This document shows positions 9,984 to 19,583 of a stretch of DNA of 64,000 bases, in pieces; the stretch's first letter is position 1; each line of letters opens with the position of its first letter. Below the pieces are notes generated by a model that was not told where the DNA came from, did no database searches, and saw only the letters and a program-made list of their open reading frames with translations. Source of the DNA: Nostoc linckia FACHB-104 (lineage in GTDB: Bacteria > Cyanobacteriota > Cyanobacteriia > Cyanobacteriales > Nostocaceae); assembly GCF_014696615.1 (NCBI RefSeq), contig NZ_JACJQJ010000001.1:62001-126000 (forward strand). The letters run 5' to 3'. The position numbers and the translations under genes are program-made.

Positions 9984-10050
9984 GGCGTTGCTGGCGGGAT
10001 GATTTGTTTTATCTAAGGCATACAAATTCATCCCTTAATTCAGCAACGCC
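9984..10050. repeat. Inverted repeat, MITE-like remnant or hairpin
   Basis: GGCGTTGCTG at 9984-9993 pairs with CAGCAACGCC at 10041-10050, and an inner GGGATGA (9997-10003) pairs with TCATCCC (10028-10034). It lies between the PKS stop and the acyltransferase start. It resembles the ends of small mobile repeats common in Nostoc-type genomes and could also attenuate read-through into the downstream genes. Confidence 0.55.
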
Positions 10051-10116
10051 AAGAAATAAATCATCGTAATAATAAATAATTGATTATTCTTACGATAATT
10101 AACAGCAAAAATATCA

Positions 10117-11256
10117 ATGTACAAACACATTAATTCACTTACTTCTCTGCGCGGTGTTGCAGCTTTATTTGTTGTTATCCATCATTTTTCTTACTACACA
10201 TTACCGAAAACTGGTTCAACTTTATCAACATATAGCAACTTTTTTCATAATGGATATTTGTGGGTTGACTTTTTCTTTATCTTAAGTGGTTTTATTATGA
10301 CCCACGTTTATGCCAGAGATTTTTCTGCAAAAGTGACTTCAGATAACTATCGCTCATACTTACTCTCACGTTTTGCCAGAATCTATCCTCTACATATCTT
10401 CATTTTGTCTTTATTCGTTGGATTGGAGATTTTCAAAACATTTTTAATTCATCATTCTGCATTCACAGGTAAGTTTAATTTAACAGCATTGTTTGCTAAT
10501 ATTTTTCTTCTCCAAGCCTTTGACCTCAATTGCCCGCCTTTATTTTGGTGTAATACTTATTGGAATGAACCTGCTTGGTCAATTAGCGTAGAATTTGTTA
10601 TTTACTGTATATTTCCATTTCTATTATTTTTTATATTAAAAAATAACTATAAGAATGATTTAATGATATATCTTTCTACTCTCGTGGGTATATTATTATT
10701 AATCACTTTTACCCGGGGAAATTTAGATAGTATCATCGGTGTACCTTCGATAGCTAGATGCGGACTAGAATGTGTACTTGGCATTATCACTTATAAAGTT
10801 TATCGCCGAGGTAATTATCAAAAATATTTCAATCTGAATTTACTGGCAATTATAGCTATAACTTGGATAATGCTGATTATGCATAATTACTGGCATCATT
10901 GGCGTAGCCTTCATGATTGGCTGATTTTACCAGGTTTTTCTCTACTAATTTTAGCTGTATCTGGCTATAACAATGGTGTGATATCAAAGTTTTTAAATTC
11001 ACAGTTAATGCTATATCTTGGGACAATATCTTACTCTATTTATCTAGTTCATTGGTTTATTCAAGATGTAATTAAATTTGTCTGGGGTTATAAATTTAAT
11101 GAAATTTTCGGACAAGGTTTTACTAGATTGGAAAATTTCTTCGCACTAGGAGTATTTATGATGATTACCTTATTAGCTGCATCACTCACATATAAATTCG
11201 TAGAAGTTCCTATGCGTAACTATTTAAAGTCAAAACTATTAGCTAACCAATATTGA
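10117..11256 (+). CDS. Membrane acyltransferase, acyltransferase-3 (OafA-like) family
   Basis: A 379-residue polytopic membrane protein. It opens with SLTSLRGVAALFVVIHHF, the typical first helix of acyltransferase-3 proteins with the essential His, followed by the LLSRFARIYPLH segment with the conserved Arg and by about ten hydrophobic helices. Family members transfer an acyl group from a cytoplasmic donor onto sugars, lipids or peptides. Its position inside cluster 1, in the same orientation between the PKS and an NRPS, suggests it acylates the product (O- or N-acylation, for example of the free amine made by the aminotransferase). The gene is more AT-rich than its neighbours and flanked by a small inverted repeat, so insertion into the cluster is possible. 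Confidence 0.8.
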   Translation: MYKHINSLTSLRGVAALFVVIHHFSYYTLPKTGSTLSTYSNFFHNGYLWVDFFFILSGFIMTHVYARDFSAKVTSDNYRSYLLSRFARIYPLHIFILSLFVGLEIFKTFLIHHSAFTGKFNLTALFANIFLLQAFDLNCPPLFWCNTYWNEPAWSISVEFVIYCIFPFLLFFILKNNYKNDLMIYLSTLVGILLLITFTRGNLDSIIGVPSIARCGLECVLGIITYKVYRRGNYQKYFNLNLLAIIAITWIMLIMHNYWHHWRSLHDWLILPGFSLLILAVSGYNNGVISKFLNSQLMLYLGTISYSIYLVHWFIQDVIKFVWGYKFNEIFGQGFTRLENFFALGVFMMITLLAASLTYKFVEVPMRNYLKSKLLANQY

Positions 11257-11325
11257 GCATCAGCAGTTTATCAAAGCAAGATTCAATCTAAACCATTAAA
11301 CAACCTGAGAAAATAAGAGATTTTT

Positions 11326-14300
11326 ATGACTTTATCACCTGTAAATTTGCAATCCTCATTAGCTGCTGTTGATTTTGATCCATTTGCAAATGGAGAATTA
11401 CTATTAACTGCCCCTGCTACTGAATCTCAAAAAGAAATTTGGGCTTCTGTGCAAATGGGGGATGCGGCAAATTGTGCTTATAACGAGTCCCAATCTCTGC
11501 GACTCAAAGGTAAACTTGATGTCACAGTTTTCCAGTCTGCACTGCAAGAGTTAGTGCAACGTCATGAAGCGCTCAGGACAACTTTTAGCACAGATGGTAA
11601 TACACTCTGCATTGTTGGTTCACTGCAAATTCAAATCCCAACTATTGATATTTCTAGCCTAGAACTACAGGAACAACAAGAAAAATTAGCTAGTATCCGG
11701 CGACAAGAAGTAGAAAAGCCTTTTGATTTAGAGCATGGCCCTCTATTTAGGGCGCAAATTATCAAATTGCAGCCGCAAGAACATATAGCGATTTTGACTG
11801 CTCATCATATTATTTGTGATGGTTGGTCTTGGGCGGTGCTGATGCCAGATTTAGGTAAACTGTATTCTGGCTTGCTAGAGGGTATTGTTCCCGAATTAGA
11901 CGAAAGCGATCGCCTCAGTGATTATGCTGTTTTGCAAGAAGAAGAGGTAGATAGTCCAGAAGCGATCGCCACTGAACAATACTGGCTAGAACAATTTGCT
12001 GACTCTGTACCTGTACTAGATTTCCCCTGCGATCGCCCTCGCCCACCAATCAGAACTTTTAACGCCGCCCGCGAAGATTGGCAATTAAATTCTCAATTAG
12101 TTGCAGATCTCAAACAGTTAGGCTCAAAGTTTGGTTGTAGTTTTATGACTACTATCCTGGCAGGATTCGAGGCTTGGCTACACCGTATCACTGGACAAAA
12201 TGACTTGGTTGTGGGTATTCCCGCCGCCGGACAAGCTGCTTTAGGACAATATAATCTCGTAGGTCATTGTGTAAATTTACTACCCCTACGTAGCCAAATT
12301 AACGGCGCACAATCTTTCAGCGAGTACTTGCAAAGTCGTCGTTCTACTGTCTTAGATGCATACGATCATCAACAATTTACCTTTGGTAGTCTAGTTAAAA
12401 AATTAAGCATTCCACGAGATTCTAGCCGGATTCCCTTAGTTCCCATTACATTTAATATCGATCAAGGCTTAGATAGCGATAAACTTCCCTTCAGTGGTTT
12501 AGAAGTAGAGTTTTTCTCTAATCCTCGTTCCTTTGAGAACTTTGAACTATTTATTAATGCTACAGAATTACGCGGTCAACTAACTCTGGAATGTCAGTAC
12601 AATACTAATTTATTTGATGCTGACACTATCCGCCGCCGGATGGCAGAGTTTGAAACTTTGTTGCAGGGTATAGTTGCAAATCCCAATCAAACTATTGCGA
12701 AATTGCCCATTTTGCCGGCAGTTGAGCAACAGCTATTAGCAGTATGGAACCAAACTCAAACCAACTATCCTCAAGATAAATCCATCCATCAGTTATTTGA
12801 GGAACAGGTAGCGCGTACCCCTGATGCTGTGGCTTTGGTATTTCAAGGACAGCAACTTACTTACAGAGAGTTAAATACTCGCGCCAATCAATTAGCACAA
12901 TACCTGCAAACACTAGGAGTAGGCGCAGATGTGCTGGTGGGAATCTGCGTGGAACGCTCTTTAGAAATGGTGGTAGGTATTTTAGGTATCCTCAAAGCTG
13001 GCGGAGCTTATGTACCTCTAGATCCGGGTTATCCTCAAGAACGTTTGGCGTTCATGCTTGCGGATACCCAAATTAAATTATTAGTCACCCAAAAACGACT
13101 AGTTGAAAAACTACCTACTCATACAGCCAATGTTATTTGCTTAGATGCAGATTGGCATACTATTAGCCAACAAGCAGCAAAGAACCTAATTACTAATGTC
13201 AAACCTGAGAACTTGGCTTATGTAATGTACACCTCTGGTTCTACAGGTACACCCAAAGGTGTTAGCGTTATTCATCAAGGTGTAGTGAGGTTAGTTAAAG
13301 AAACTAACTATGTTAGCCTCAACGACAAAGAAGTATTTCTGCAAATTAGTCCCATCTCTTTTGATGCTTCCACTTTTGAAATTTGGGGTTGTTTACTTAA
13401 CGGTGGCAAATTAGTTATCTTCCCTCCTCATACTCCATCTTTAGATGAATTAGGGGGAATTATTCAGCAATACCAAGTAACAACCCTCTGGCTAACAGCA
13501 GGTTTATTCCACCTCATAGTTGATGAAAAAATTGAGGCTTTAAAACCCTTGCGTCAACTGTTAGCAGGTGGTGATGTTTTATCGGTTCCCCATGTTCAGA
13601 AATTTCTCAACACAGTAGAAAACTGTAAATTAATCAATGGTTACGGCCCTACAGAAAGTACAACTTTTACCTCTTGTTATGAAATCACGGCACCATTAAA
13701 GCCAGGGGCTTCTATTCCTATCGGTCGTCCAATTGCTAATACCCAAGTTTATATTTTGGACTCCCATTTACAACAAGTGCCCATTGGTATTACAGGTGAA
13801 TTGTATATTGGTGGCGATGGTTTAGCACGAGAATATTTCAATCGCCCAGATTTAACTGCTGAGAGATTTGTTCTTAACCCCTTTAGCCCAGATTCTCAAT
13901 CACGCTTATATAAAAGTGGTGACTTAGCGCGCTATTTGCCCAATGGCGAGATTGAATACCTCGGTCGGATTGACAATCAGGTAAAAGTCAGTGGTTTCCG
14001 CATAGAATTGGGTGAAATTGAAACCGCACTTTTGCAATCTCCGCTCGTGAAAGAAGCTGTAGTAATTGTGCGGGAAGATTCTCCTGGCGAGAAATTGCTA
14101 GTTGGGTATTTTGTGGCTGAAACTGGTGAAGATAGTTCGCAAATTATTTCAGAATTACGGCGCTTCTTAAAACAACATCTGCCTGAGTATATGGTGCCAA
14201 AGATTTTTGTGGCACTAGAAGCTTTACCTTTAAATGCGAACGGCAAAGTAGATCGCCGCGCCTTGCCAAAGCCTGAAGCTTATAGTCCAGAACTGGAAGC

Positions 14301-14607
14301 AAATTATGTTGCACCCCGCACTCCCATTGAGCAGCAGATTGCAGATATCTGGACGCAGGTTTTAAATGTCAAGCGGGTGGGGATTTACGATAACTTTTTT
14401 GAATTAGGTGGATATTCTCTTTTAGGAATTCAAGTAGTTTCTCGCCTGCGCCAAGCTTTGCAAGTAGAAATTTTAATGTCCAATTTATTTGAATTACCCA
14501 CAGTAGCAGATTTGGCTGAACGAGTGGAAACTCTGCGTTGGGCTACTCAAGGTATTCAAGCTGCTGAGAGTCATTCAGCAGATGATTACGAAGAAGGCGA
14601 GCTTTGA
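11326..14607 (+). CDS. NRPS module C-A-PCP (cluster 1)
   Basis: A 1093-residue single module. The C domain carries HHIICDGWSW (His160, His161) and should condense the beta-amino acyl chain from the PKS with the next residue. The A domain has YTSGSTGTPKG, NGYGPTE and NGKVDR; the pocket reads D-A-F-W-L-G-G-T-F-K, one conservative change from the classical valine code DAFWIGGTFK. The PCP Ser is Ser1031 in ELGGYSLLG. The A domain is strikingly similar along its length to that of the cluster's loading gene, which suggests a recent duplication or gene conversion. It starts 69 bases after the acyltransferase stop. The C domain follows an aminotransferase-bearing PKS, so it is expected to accept a beta-amino thioester donor. 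Confidence 0.9.
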   Translation: MTLSPVNLQSSLAAVDFDPFANGELLLTAPATESQKEIWASVQMGDAANCAYNESQSLRLKGKLDVTVFQSALQELVQRHEALRTTFSTDGNTLCIVGSLQIQIPTIDISSLELQEQQEKLASIRRQEVEKPFDLEHGPLFRAQIIKLQPQEHIAILTAHHIICDGWSWAVLMPDLGKLYSGLLEGIVPELDESDRLSDYAVLQEEEVDSPEAIATEQYWLEQFADSVPVLDFPCDRPRPPIRTFNAAREDWQLNSQLVADLKQLGSKFGCSFMTTILAGFEAWLHRITGQNDLVVGIPAAGQAALGQYNLVGHCVNLLPLRSQINGAQSFSEYLQSRRSTVLDAYDHQQFTFGSLVKKLSIPRDSSRIPLVPITFNIDQGLDSDKLPFSGLEVEFFSNPRSFENFELFINATELRGQLTLECQYNTNLFDADTIRRRMAEFETLLQGIVANPNQTIAKLPILPAVEQQLLAVWNQTQTNYPQDKSIHQLFEEQVARTPDAVALVFQGQQLTYRELNTRANQLAQYLQTLGVGADVLVGICVERSLEMVVGILGILKAGGAYVPLDPGYPQERLAFMLADTQIKLLVTQKRLVEKLPTHTANVICLDADWHTISQQAAKNLITNVKPENLAYVMYTSGSTGTPKGVSVIHQGVVRLVKETNYVSLNDKEVFLQISPISFDASTFEIWGCLLNGGKLVIFPPHTPSLDELGGIIQQYQVTTLWLTAGLFHLIVDEKIEALKPLRQLLAGGDVLSVPHVQKFLNTVENCKLINGYGPTESTTFTSCYEITAPLKPGASIPIGRPIANTQVYILDSHLQQVPIGITGELYIGGDGLAREYFNRPDLTAERFVLNPFSPDSQSRLYKSGDLARYLPNGEIEYLGRIDNQVKVSGFRIELGEIETALLQSPLVKEAVVIVREDSPGEKLLVGYFVAETGEDSSQIISELRRFLKQHLPEYMVPKIFVALEALPLNANGKVDRRALPKPEAYSPELEANYVAPRTPIEQQIADIWTQVLNVKRVGIYDNFFELGGYSLLGIQVVSRLRQALQVEILMSNLFELPTVADLAERVETLRWATQGIQAAESHSADDYEEGEL

Positions 14608-14739
14608 TATTCCCATAGCTAATACAGTTCGGTGAGGAAGGGGACAAGGAGACGAGGGGAGAAATGTCCATTACCAGTAAACCAATTACCCATTCCCCAT
14701 TCCTCACACAGCTATTTTCCACATTTTCCGCGAGGTTTT

Positions 14740-17700
14740 ATGAAAACATTGGATGAATTACTATCTGAGCTACGTCAACGTGATGTCAAACTTTGGTTAG
14801 AAGGAGAACGCCTGCGTTATCGGGCAGCAAAAGACAGCCTGACACCAGAATTGTTGAACGAGTTAAAAACGCAAAAAGCCGAAATTATCAACTTTCTGCG
14901 CCAAGTTACCACAGTTGCTAGTTCCAAAATTCCTCCAATTGTTGCTTGTGAACGAAATGGTAATTTGCCGCTTTCCTTTGGTCAGCAACGGATATGGTTC
15001 CTCCATCAGTTTGAACCCAATAGTTCCTCAAATAATATGCCAGTGGTGGTGCGGTTTACGGGGAATCTCAATGTTGCTGTATTAGAGGAAAGTTTGCGAG
15101 AAGTTGTCCGTCGCCATGAAGTGTTGCGGACAACTTTTCCGGCTGTGAATGGTAAGCCGACTCAAGTTATTGCCACAGATGTTTCCTTGACGCTACCAGT
15201 TATTGACTTGCAGCAAGTAGCAGATGAGCAACGGGAGACCGAAGCTCATATATTAGCAACCAAAGAAGCTCATCAACCCTTTGATTTAGCTAATGGGCCA
15301 ATTTTGCGAGTATTGCTGCTGAAGTTGAGCGATCGCGAACATCTGCTGATATGGAATATGCACTGTATAGTTTGTGATGGTGCTTCATCCGATGTCTTCT
15401 ATCAAGACTTCACTACTATCTATAAAGCACTGTCAGCTGGTCAGCCTTCACCGTTACCTCCTTTACCAGTTCAGTATGCTGATTTTACTCATTGGCAATA
15501 TCAGTGGCTCCAAGGAGAGGTTTTAGAGTCACAGGTAAACTATTGGAAGCAAAAGCTAGACGGCAATTTACCGATCATAGACTTACCTTACGATTATCCT
15601 CGTCCTCAAGGAGCGCAAACTTACCGAGGCGATCGCGCGGCGCTGTTACTACCAAAGGCACTCAACTATGCGCTGACAGACTTGAGTCAAAAATGGGGAG
15701 CCACCTTGTTTATGACTCTGCTGACAGTTTTTGAACTGTTGCTTTATCGCTATTCTGGACAAGAAGACCTACTAGTTAGCTTTGCTAGTGCTAGTCGGGG
15801 ACAAGTTGAAACCGAAAGACTGATTGGATTTTTCTCTAATACTTTGGTGCTGCGGAGTAATTTAGCAGGTAATCCCACTTTCCGAGAATTGTTAGACCGA
15901 GTACGTAAGGATTGTTTAGAGGCTTATAGCCATCAAGATTTACCTTTTGAAAGACTTATTGAAGAGCTTAAACCAGAACAACAAAGTCGTAATACTTCCT
16001 CGCTATTTCAAGTCAAATTCTCCCTCAATCCGCCTTGGTCAAATGGTCGTGGGATGGCATCGGTAGAACTACCTGATTTGACTATTACTTCTTTATTTGG
16101 CTATATCTATCATGGCAAGACTAAATACGATCTGACATTAGTATTGCGGGAACAGGATAATGGTCTGGGCATGGTATTCGACTACAATGCCGAGATGTTT
16201 GATGCTAGTACTGTAGAGCGGATGTTGGGACACTACAAAACTTTACTGGAAGGTATTGTTGCTAACCCAGATCAGCCGATTTCGGAATTACCGCTGTTAA
16301 CAGCCGGGGAACAGCAATTATTAGTTGATTGGCATGGGAAACAGGCTGATTATCCCCAAGATATTTGTATACATCAGTATTTTGAGGCTCAAGTTCAACG
16401 AACTCCTAATAATATTGCTGTCAGCTTTGCAAATCAGCAGTTAACCTATCAAGAACTTAATCACCGTGCAAATCAACTAGCTCACTATTTACAAACGGTA
16501 GGGGTAGGAGCCGGGGTAAACGTCGGTTTATATTTAGAGCCTTCCCTAGAAACGATTGTGGGGCTATTGGGAATTTTAAAAGCTGGCGGCACATCTGTTG
16601 CGATCGCTCCCACATCTAGGGCTGAGATTTTAGAATATCCTCAAGTATCTTTTCTCTTAACTCAAAGTTCCTTAGTTGAGAAACTTCCTGAGCATCAGGC
16701 AAAAATTATCTGTATAGATACAGAATTAACAAGTATCTCTCTGCACTCAACTGACAATCTAGTTTGTAGTGAAACCCGCTCAGAAATTCCTCTAGGAAAA
16801 GCGATCGCTAATACTCAAGTCTATATCCTCGACAAGCGATCGCAACTTTTACCCATCGGCGTGACTGGCGAAATCTACATCGGCGGTATCGGCATTACTC
16901 AAGGCTACTTCAACCTTCCTGAGTTAACATCTGAGAAATTTATTCCTAATCCTTTTAGCAGCGATTCTGGAGCATATCTTTATAAAACTGGTGACTTAGG
17001 ATGCTACTTAAGTGATGGCAATATTCAGTTTTTGGGAAGTTTAGATCATCAAGTCAAAAGTTCTCAAAATCTAACTAATACTCAAATAGAAAAAACATTT
17101 GTTCCCCCACAAGACTCATTGCAGATTCAGTTAACAGAAATTTGGCAGAATTTCTTAGGTATTCATCCAATTGGGATTACAGACAACTTTTTTGATTTGG
17201 GTGGACACTCACTAATTGCAGTCCGATTATTTGCTGAGATTGAAAAAACCTTTGGTAAAACTCTGCCTTTATCTATTCTTTTACAAGCACCAACTATTGA
17301 GCAATTCGCACATTTCCTACGCGATAAATCGCCAGTAAGCCAACCGAATAGTGAGCAACCGCTGCATTTAGTTAAAGACTTTTTTGGGAAAGCTATATCC
17401 AAAGTTTTCAAAGGCGAAAATTCACAACAAATTTCAGAGGAAAATCAAACCAATCTAGAGACAAGAGAATGGCTACCTTCCTCATCACTAGTACCACTAC
17501 AAACCAACGGTAAAAAGCTACCTCTATTTTGTGTTCATGGTGCTGGTGAAAGTGTGCTTTACTATCGTGATTTTGCTAAATATCTTGGTACAGACCAGCC
17601 AGTTTATGCATTACAAGCTATCGGTGTGGATGGTAAAAAAGCCCCCCTTACCCGTGTTGAAAAAATGGCGGCTCACTATATTAAGGAGATTCAAACTATT

Positions 17701-18315
17701 CAACCTCAAGGGCCTTATTTTTTAGGAGGTTACTCTTTTGGTGGTTTGGTAGTTTGGGAAATGGCTCGACAGCTAACCGCACAAGGTCAAAAAGTTGCTT
17801 TGTTAGCTTTATTTGATACTAGTAATACAACTCGTCTCCAGACTAATATCAAGCATATACCTACACAGAAGCGCATTTCTCGCCATTTGCATAACCTTTT
17901 AGAAATTGGACCTGAGTACATTCTTCAGCAAATAGAAGGTAAGCGCAGTTGGATTGATTATATGGTTAAACGAAAGCTAAATAAATTAACTTTCAAAGCT
18001 TATCTAAACATCTCTCGCTTTTTACCTTACACCTACCGAAAACAAGTAAAAATTAAAGATTTTAACAAACAAGCGGCTAAGGAATATGTTCCTAAAGCTT
18101 ATGTGGGTAGAGTTACTGTATTCCGAGCAGAAGAACGCCCTGCAAATAATGGAGGTGTGGTAGATCCAAACATGGGTTGGGGTGAATTGGCTTTAGGTGG
18201 TCTGGATATCCAACATGTTCCAGGAAACCACTTTTCAATTTTTAACGAACCCTATGTTAAATCTTTGTCAGAAAAAATGAAGGTTTGTATTGAACAAGCT
18301 ATGGCAAAGGCTTAA
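14740..18315 (+). CDS. Terminal NRPS, docking-C(degenerate)-A(truncated)-PCP-TE (cluster 1)
   Basis: About 1191 residues from the ATG at 14740; the frame is open upstream to 14632 but that stretch is repeat-like and not coding. It begins with a TubC-type N-terminal docking domain (MKTLDELLSELRQRDVKLWLE). The C domain has MHCIVCDG where MHHxxxDG is expected, so the catalytic second His is Cys209. The A domain keeps its N-terminal part (LTYQELN, GILKAGG) but jumps at about 16770 to IANTQVYILD, losing A3 to A5 (the ATP and substrate sites), and later lacks A10. PCP Ser824 (GGHSL) and the thioesterase (Ser999 in GGYSFGG) look intact. It can release the chain but should not activate an amino acid. 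The frame stays open, so it is probably a retained release module rather than a pseudogene. Confidence 0.88.
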   Translation: MKTLDELLSELRQRDVKLWLEGERLRYRAAKDSLTPELLNELKTQKAEIINFLRQVTTVASSKIPPIVACERNGNLPLSFGQQRIWFLHQFEPNSSSNNMPVVVRFTGNLNVAVLEESLREVVRRHEVLRTTFPAVNGKPTQVIATDVSLTLPVIDLQQVADEQRETEAHILATKEAHQPFDLANGPILRVLLLKLSDREHLLIWNMHCIVCDGASSDVFYQDFTTIYKALSAGQPSPLPPLPVQYADFTHWQYQWLQGEVLESQVNYWKQKLDGNLPIIDLPYDYPRPQGAQTYRGDRAALLLPKALNYALTDLSQKWGATLFMTLLTVFELLLYRYSGQEDLLVSFASASRGQVETERLIGFFSNTLVLRSNLAGNPTFRELLDRVRKDCLEAYSHQDLPFERLIEELKPEQQSRNTSSLFQVKFSLNPPWSNGRGMASVELPDLTITSLFGYIYHGKTKYDLTLVLREQDNGLGMVFDYNAEMFDASTVERMLGHYKTLLEGIVANPDQPISELPLLTAGEQQLLVDWHGKQADYPQDICIHQYFEAQVQRTPNNIAVSFANQQLTYQELNHRANQLAHYLQTVGVGAGVNVGLYLEPSLETIVGLLGILKAGGTSVAIAPTSRAEILEYPQVSFLLTQSSLVEKLPEHQAKIICIDTELTSISLHSTDNLVCSETRSEIPLGKAIANTQVYILDKRSQLLPIGVTGEIYIGGIGITQGYFNLPELTSEKFIPNPFSSDSGAYLYKTGDLGCYLSDGNIQFLGSLDHQVKSSQNLTNTQIEKTFVPPQDSLQIQLTEIWQNFLGIHPIGITDNFFDLGGHSLIAVRLFAEIEKTFGKTLPLSILLQAPTIEQFAHFLRDKSPVSQPNSEQPLHLVKDFFGKAISKVFKGENSQQISEENQTNLETREWLPSSSLVPLQTNGKKLPLFCVHGAGESVLYYRDFAKYLGTDQPVYALQAIGVDGKKAPLTRVEKMAAHYIKEIQTIQPQGPYFLGGYSFGGLVVWEMARQLTAQGQKVALLALFDTSNTTRLQTNIKHIPTQKRISRHLHNLLEIGPEYILQQIEGKRSWIDYMVKRKLNKLTFKAYLNISRFLPYTYRKQVKIKDFNKQAAKEYVPKAYVGRVTVFRAEERPANNGGVVDPNMGWGELALGGLDIQHVPGNHFSIFNEPYVKSLSEKMKVCIEQAMAKA

Positions 18316-18504
18316 TCATCCATGACTTTAAAATCATTTGCTGATAGCAATTAATGGGATGAAACATTAGGCTTATTACAAATATAATTCAGGCAGGTAG
18401 GAAGTAATTTTACTTTCTACCTTTTTTGGATCAGGAAGGATTCACTGCCGATAGAGGAATGTTAATACCAATTTAAATAATGTTGGCAGCATATCAATAT
18501 ATTC

Positions 18505-18679
18505 TAGAGGGCACGGCATTGCCGTGCCCCTACAATCTGTGGCATTCTTTTTTAAAATTTGTATAACGCTGATATACTCAAGATATTTATAATTTTTCCA
18601 GCTAAGATACATCGAATTGCAAGTTGGTGAGGTACAGATAATCGTTGATTGTAGGGGCATTGGCACTGCCATGCCCTGA
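18505..18679. repeat. MITE-like element with ~33-bp imperfect terminal inverted repeats
   Basis: The left end (TAGAGGGCACGGCATTGCCG...) and right end (...CACTGCCATGCCCTGA) are imperfect inverted copies. The inner 13 bases TGCCCCTACAATC (18525-18537) and GATTGTAGGGGCA (18647-18659) are exact reverse complements. The left end also contains a nearly perfect 21-base palindrome at 18509-18529. No transposase gene lies inside. Confidence 0.6.
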
Positions 18680-18866
18680 AGCGCGTACTTCTTTTACCTG
18701 AAATATGCTGTAATTAGAGATGATTTATAAAGTAAACCTTAAATTGTAGTCGACTGACACAGCTAATTTGGTGCAATAGCAAAAACTCATTTCATCGGCG
18801 TTTATCGGCGTTTATCTGCGGTTAATTTCATCAAATCTAATGCCTCATTTTAGTCGTGTCAGTCCA

Positions 18867-18973
18867 GTAGGGTGCGTTAGTGATAGTGTAATACACCATC
18901 TTTATCGGTGCGTTACGGCTAATTCTCACTCTCTTAAGTTCCGAAATCCTTGCACAGCCGTAACACACCCTAC
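18867..18973. repeat. MITE-like element, 13-bp terminal inverted repeats
   Basis: GTAGGGTGCGTTA at the left end and TAACACACCCTAC at the right end are inverted repeats with one mismatch. The right part (GTTACGGCTAATTCTCA to GCCGTAACAC) has a second, interrupted copy at 24199-24360, so this is a dispersed family in the genome. Confidence 0.6.
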
Positions 18974-19093
18974 TAAATATTGACTTTATAAATAGCCTCT
19001 GAGACTCCTTTAAAGCAGTAACAAGTAACCGCACGTAGTAATAGTGGTAATTGAGCCGTATTATGAGTTAGCAAGTTCAGCTATACGTCATAT

Positions 19094-19285
19094 ATGAATC
19101 CCACAAATGATCAAACTCAAGGACTGTACAGACTTTGTTATCGACTGACTAATATTATTTACTCTGGATGGCAGTATAGAAGTATTGAACTTGTTCGGAT
19201 AGATGAAAGAACTGGCAGGTTATATGTACTGGCTGGAGAAAATTTAGATTTTGAGATTAAGCCTACTGGAGGATACGAGCCATGA
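19094..19285 (+). CDS. DUF6888-like small protein
   Basis: A 63-residue protein. The segment IELVRIDERTGRLYVLAGENLDFEIKPTGGY matches what I remember of the DUF6888 family of small cyanobacterial proteins (VRFDERTG-xxYILAGE core). It overlaps the next gene by four bases (ATGA), a typical translational coupling, and the partner resembles DUF6887. Such overlapping pairs of tiny genes recur in cyanobacteria and may be toxin-antitoxin-like, but no function is established to my knowledge. No membrane segment or signal peptide is seen. Family assignment is from memory of the motif. Confidence 0.65.
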   Translation: MNPTNDQTQGLYRLCYRLTNIIYSGWQYRSIELVRIDERTGRLYVLAGENLDFEIKPTGGYEP

Positions 19286-19491
19286 CAACAGTTAATTATG
19301 AAGCAATGAGCCTTGATGAGTTACGACGTTATGTACTAACTCATCGAGAAGATATTGTTGCATTTCAGGTGTATGTTGATCGTTCCCAAGCGGCTGGAAG
19401 AATGATTAGTATAGATATGAGAGATTCTCAATGGGAAGAGAATCTTACTGAAAAAATTCAAGGTATATCAATCGAAGGTCAATCGGAATAG
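19282..19491 (+). CDS. DUF6887-like small protein
   Basis: A 69-residue protein with MSLDELRRYVLTHREDIVAFQVYVDRSQ, which resembles the conserved core of DUF6887 (LDELRRYVLxHR...F..YVDR). It overlaps the end of the preceding DUF6888-like gene by four bases and is followed by a strong hairpin. The pair forms an isolated two-gene operon between the NRPS cluster and hupL. A role as an antitoxin or regulator is speculative. Confidence 0.65.
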   Translation: MTTVNYEAMSLDELRRYVLTHREDIVAFQVYVDRSQAAGRMISIDMRDSQWEENLTEKIQGISIEGQSE

Positions 19492-19583
19492 TTGTAGACC
19501 AAATTGGAGTAGATCTAAAATTTAAAAGTTGCTAAATCTAAATATGAATGAAGCGATCTCATTTGGAAAAGTTGAGATGCAAA

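Larger units (their letters stand above)
18316..19093. other. Repeat-rich intergenic region
   Basis: About 780 bases after cluster 1 with no supportable gene. It holds two MITE-like inverted repeats (listed separately) and, near 18795-18825, a short tandem of about 10 bases (ATCGGCGTTT twice, then a variant). No terminator directly after the NRPS stop was recognised. Confidence 0.6.

Noticed and set aside
14632-14739. N-terminal extension of the terminal NRPS of cluster 1
   Set aside because: The stretch is low-complexity intergenic repeat (CCCATTCC-like); the docking domain starts cleanly at the ATG at 14740.
5075-18315. Cluster 1 as a microcystin or microginin cluster
   Set aside because: The KS-AT-ACP-AMT order is shared, but there is no FAAL, no monooxygenase, no Adda-type PKS set and only two or three short NRPS modules.
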